DNA from: Clostridium sp. CAG:440
GTDB taxonomy: Bacteria; Bacillota; Clostridia; TANB77; CAG-508
Direction of reading: 5' to 3'
Length of the DNA: 15,014 nucleotides
Assembly: GCA_000437215.1 (NCBI GenBank)
Contig: FR898648.1
Coordinates: 1-15,014 of the forward strand
Shown here: positions 12,810 through 15,014 of the stretch, piece by piece
How the letters are laid out: each line of letters starts with the position of its first letter
Position numbering within the stretch: the stretch's first letter is position 1
Position numbers and translations under genes: made by a program
Notes under the pieces: generated by a model
The model's database searches: none
Told to the model about the DNA's origin: nothing
Seen by the model: the letters and a program-made list of their open reading frames with translations, nothing else

Positions 12810-14543
12810 ATGTCAAACAATCAACCGATATACGAAAAATTAAAGAAAAAATATCACAAGACTGAACCAATTACAAATTTTAAAGATTTATTAGATAGAG
12901 CAGAAAATATTTATAAATCAAGAATTGCCTTTAAATTAAAGGACAAAAATAACCAAATATACAACATTACATACAAACAATTTAAAGATGATATAGTTTC
13001 TCTTGGTACATCTTTTATAGAAAATGGGTTATTAAACCAAAAAATATGTGTAATAGGAAAAAATAGCTACAAATGGGCTGTATCATATATTGCTGCAAGT
13101 ATTGTTGGAATTGTTGTTCCTATTGACAAAGAACTTCATAGTGATGATGTTATTAATTTTATGAACATTGCATCTGCAAAGTGTATTTTAGGTGACTCTA
13201 AAAACTTAAATTTAATTAATGAAAATATTTCAAAACTAGAAAACAAAGAAACAACATTTATTTATTTTGACCTAAAAAAAGGTGAAAGTCAAAACACATT
13301 TGACAGTTTTATAAAAAATGGGTATGAACTAGTAAAAAATGGTAATGATAAATTTGATAAAATAGAAATTGATCCAAATGAAATGAAAATATTACTTTTT
13401 ACATCTGGAACAACTGGAAATGCTAAAGGAGTCGCTCTTTCACAAAATAACATTTGCTCAAATATACTTTCTATTTATGGAATTGTAAAAGTAAAAAGAA
13501 GTGATTTATTCTTTTCTGTTTTACCACTTCACCATACATATGAATGTACTATAGGTTTTTTACTTCCAATTTATAGTGGTGCTAGTATTTGTTTTTGTGA
13601 TGGTTTAAGATATATTGCTCAAAATATGCTTGAATACCACCCATCTGTTATATTGTGTGTCCCATTACTGCTTGAAAATCTTCATAAAAAAATAATTAAA
13701 AATTTGAGCAAATCTTTACCTGAAAAATATAAAAAAAATAAAGAAATTATTCTTGAAAATCTACCTTTTTATATAAAACCTATTGTTAAGTCTAAAATAA
13801 AAAATACTTTAGGTGGTAGACTTAGAGTATTTATTGTTGGTGCTGCAGCTGCCAACCCTCAAATTTTAGCTGACATTCAAAGTTTTGGTTTAAATGTTTT
13901 ACAAGGATATGGCTTAACAGAATGTTCACCTCTAGTTGCAGGAAATACTGATTTTTATCAAAAAGATGATGCAGCTGGTTTACCCATCCCAAATGTAGAA
14001 TATAAAATTAATAATCCAAATGATGAAGGAGTCGGTGAAATTATTGTAAAAGGTCCAAATGTTATGCTTGGATATTACAATATGGAAGATGAAACAAATA
14101 AAGTATTGGTTGATGGCTGGTTTCACACTGGTGATCTTGGCAAAATTGATGAAAATGGTTATTTGTATATAACAGGAAGATGCAAAAGCGTTATTGTTAC
14201 AAAAAATGGTAAAAATATTTACCCAGAAGAAGTAGAACATTATTTAAATGATAGTCCTTTAATTGCTGAATCTCTTGTTCAAGGAATTCATAAAGAAAAT
14301 GATGATGAAACATATGTTAATGCTCAAATTTTCCCTAATATTGAAGCAATAACTGAATATTTAAAAGGAACTGTTCCTACAAAAGCAGAAATTAAAAAAA
14401 TTATTTCTGATGTTATATCAAACGTTAATAAAAAAATGCCTACTTATAAACACATAAAAAATTTTGTTATAAGAGATAAAGAATTTGAAAAAACTACAAC
14501 TAAAAAAATTAAAAGATATGGTAATAATCTAAAAAATGATTAA
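12810..14543 (+). CDS. AMP-binding long-chain acyl-CoA synthetase-like enzyme
   Basis: A 577-residue adenylate-forming enzyme of the long-chain fatty acyl-CoA ligase (FadD-like) group: it activates a carboxylic acid with ATP to an acyl-AMP, then transfers it to CoA or another thiol. The core motifs are all present: LLFTSGTTGNAKGVALSQ (195-212), GYGLTECSPLVAGN (366-379), GWFHTGDLG (436-444), ITGRCKSVIVTKNGKNIYPE (454-473), and the C-terminal hinge lysine region KTTTKKIKR (561-569, K566). No membrane segment is seen. Length is normal. GGAGG lies before the ATG, and a perfect terminator begins one base after the stop. The exact acid substrate is not readable from sequence; pairing with a membrane protein may hint at envelope lipid use, which is inference. 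Confidence 0.92.
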   Translation: MSNNQPIYEKLKKKYHKTEPITNFKDLLDRAENIYKSRIAFKLKDKNNQIYNITYKQFKDDIVSLGTSFIENGLLNQKICVIGKNSYKWAVSYIAASIVGIVVPIDKELHSDDVINFMNIASAKCILGDSKNLNLINENISKLENKETTFIYFDLKKGESQNTFDSFIKNGYELVKNGNDKFDKIEIDPNEMKILLFTSGTTGNAKGVALSQNNICSNILSIYGIVKVKRSDLFFSVLPLHHTYECTIGFLLPIYSGASICFCDGLRYIAQNMLEYHPSVILCVPLLLENLHKKIIKNLSKSLPEKYKKNKEIILENLPFYIKPIVKSKIKNTLGGRLRVFIVGAAAANPQILADIQSFGLNVLQGYGLTECSPLVAGNTDFYQKDDAAGLPIPNVEYKINNPNDEGVGEIIVKGPNVMLGYYNMEDETNKVLVDGWFHTGDLGKIDENGYLYITGRCKSVIVTKNGKNIYPEEVEHYLNDSPLIAESLVQGIHKENDDETYVNAQIFPNIEAITEYLKGTVPTKAEIKKIISDVISNVNKKMPTYKHIKNFVIRDKEFEKTTTKKIKRYGNNLKND

Positions 14544-14580
14544 CTAAAAACCAGATTGCAAAAAGCAATCTGGTTTTTAG
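14544..14580. terminator. Perfect bidirectional terminator
   Basis: A 16-bp perfect inverted repeat (CTAAAAACCAGATTGC / its complement) around an AAAAA loop, starting right after the stop of the synthetase gene. The arms carry T-runs on both strands, so it can also end the convergent Cys-rich peptide transcript from the minus strand. Confidence 0.92.
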
Positions 14581-14603
14581 TTTGCATTATGTGTAATTTT
14601 GGA

Positions 14604-14720
14604 TTAGCAACATCCTCCTCTACCACCACCGCAGCAGCAGCATAATAATAAGATAAGAATGATTATCCAGCAGCAGTCATCACCAAATCCGAATCCTCCA
14701 CATCCTCTGTTTTCTGGCAT
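14604..14720 (-). CDS. 38-aa Cys/Gly-rich hydrophobic peptide
   Basis: A short frame beginning MPENRGCGGFGFGDDCCW, a hydrophobic core IIILILLL (19-26), four consecutive Cys (27-30), then GGGRGGCC at the end: nine Cys in 38 residues. GGGGG lies 8 bases before the ATG. The layout (Gly-rich start, one short hydrophobic segment, Cys-rich tail) recalls the tiny YjcZ-type sporulation-associated peptides of Firmicutes, but those lack the Cys run, so the family is not proven. It would insert in a membrane or bind metal or form disulfides. It converges on the synthetase gene, sharing its terminator. No clear promoter is seen upstream. Confidence 0.7.
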   Translation of the reverse strand: MPENRGCGGFGFGDDCCWIIILILLLCCCCGGGRGGCC

Positions 14721-14854
14721 AGTCTAGACCCCCTTTCGAAAAAGTTTTTTTCTCTTTTGTTGTTCCTTTGTATGTTATATAATATGAGAATTATTTTTTT
14801 GCGTTACAGTTTTAAAAAAAATTTAAAAATTTTTTAATTTTTTTTTAAAATCGC
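14721..14854. other. AT-rich spacer between peptide gene and tRNA promoter
   Basis: This stretch contains long A and T runs, most strikingly about 14812-14850. It could act as an upstream promoter (UP) element or curved DNA for the strong tRNA promoter that follows. No gene is seen, and no convincing promoter for the minus-strand peptide. Confidence 0.35.
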
Positions 14855-14883
14855 TTGACAATATAAAAAAAATCTAGTATACT
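14855..14883 (+). promoter_or_regulatory. Strong sigma-A promoter for the tRNA cluster
   Basis: A perfect TTGACA (14855-14860), a 17-base spacer and TATACT (14878-14883) lie 20 bases upstream of the tRNA-Val gene, with A/T tracts just before. This is the best promoter match in the window. Confidence 0.88.
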
Positions 14884-14903
14884 AAATCTCGTCGAAAGGA
14901 CAT

Positions 14904-14979
14904 GGTCGCTTAGCTCAGCTGGGAGAGCATCTGCCTTACAAGCAGGGGGTCATAGGTTCGAGCCCTATAGCGACCACCA
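14904..14979 (+). tRNA. tRNA-Val (anticodon TAC)
   Basis: A complete 76-base cloverleaf. The acceptor stem GGTCGCT pairs with AGCGACC, the D arm reads GCTC...GAGC, the anticodon stem-loop CTGCCTTACAAGCAG gives anticodon TAC (reads GUN valine codons, mainly GUA/GUG), and the T arm is ATAGG-TTCGAGC-CCTAT. The discriminator base is A and CCA is encoded. It is the first member of a tRNA cluster. Confidence 0.95.
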
Positions 14980-14991
14980 TTTTTCTTTTTT

Positions 14992-15014
14992 GGCCCGGTA
15001 GTTCAGTTGGTTAG
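14992..15014 (+). tRNA. 5' part of a probable tRNA-Asp (window edge)
   Basis: The last 23 bases, GGCCCGGTAGTTCAGTTGG then TTAG, are the acceptor 5' strand and D arm of a tRNA. The sequence matches bacterial tRNA-Asp starts, and Val-Asp is a common neighbour pair in Firmicute tRNA clusters. The anticodon lies outside the window, so identity is not proven. Twelve bases, mostly T, separate it from tRNA-Val. Confidence 0.75.

Noticed and set aside
14735..14790. Sporulation sigma-E-like promoter (TCATATT and CATACAAA) for the Cys-rich peptide.
   Set aside because: The two elements are only about six bases apart instead of about fourteen.

Overview
The window is very AT-rich and reads as a chromosomal segment of a low-GC Firmicute, most likely an uncultured gut-type Clostridia. 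This rests on strong GGAGG-type ribosome binding sites, sigma-A-like promoters, the ireB-ruvX-DUF1292 gene order, DUF1653, a G5/SH3/glucosaminidase cell-wall enzyme and a CCA-encoding tRNA-Val followed by a probable tRNA-Asp. TGG is used for Trp and TGA terminates, so the code looks standard.

Layout. (1) Bases 1-660 hold almost no intact gene: a decayed RhuM-type virulence-protein remnant, unassignable broken sequence and a possible 29-codon peptide gene followed by a hairpin. (2) Bases 661-3594, minus strand, hold a loose set of housekeeping and nucleotide-sanitation genes: DUF1653 protein, a truncated cupin remnant, an ASCH-Nudix fusion, a MazG-like pyrophosphohydrolase, a SemiSWEET/PQ-loop transporter and a YrdC/Sua5 tRNA threonylcarbamoyl-AMP synthase. 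An extended -10 promoter precedes the first. (3) Bases 3763-4836 are a bidirectional terminator and a broken surface adhesin gene (pectate-lyase-like repeat domain). (4) Bases 4861-10485, minus strand, are the core operon-like block. A VirB2/TrbC-like small membrane protein, an 799-residue CpaE/MinD-like protein with AT-hooks and VLPGF repeats, and a membrane GAF/degenerate-GGDEF protein sit with 3-18 nt spacing directly upstream of ireB, ruvX and a DUF1292 gene. A four-TM membrane protein follows after a probable terminator. (5) Bases 10558-11845 are a terminator and a membrane-anchored G5-SH3-glucosaminidase, divergent from (6) bases 12000-14543, plus strand, a membrane-anchored unknown protein and an acyl-CoA synthetase-like enzyme, closed by a perfect 16-bp terminator. 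(7) Bases 14604-15014 hold a 38-residue Cys/Gly-rich peptide gene (minus strand), a strong promoter, tRNA-Val and the start of a probable tRNA-Asp.

The most interesting part is the three-gene cluster at 6524-10485. A secreted/membrane pilin-like protein is followed by a chromosome-binding-like MinD/CpaE family protein whose P-loop has lost both expected lysines, and by a membrane sensor whose GGDEF signature is destroyed. Every nucleotide enzyme fold in it looks converted to a non-catalytic, scaffolding or sensing role. Its co-transcription with the conserved ireB-ruvX-DUF1292 set suggests a stable cellular (not mobile) function, perhaps positioning or regulating an envelope structure; that function is inference.
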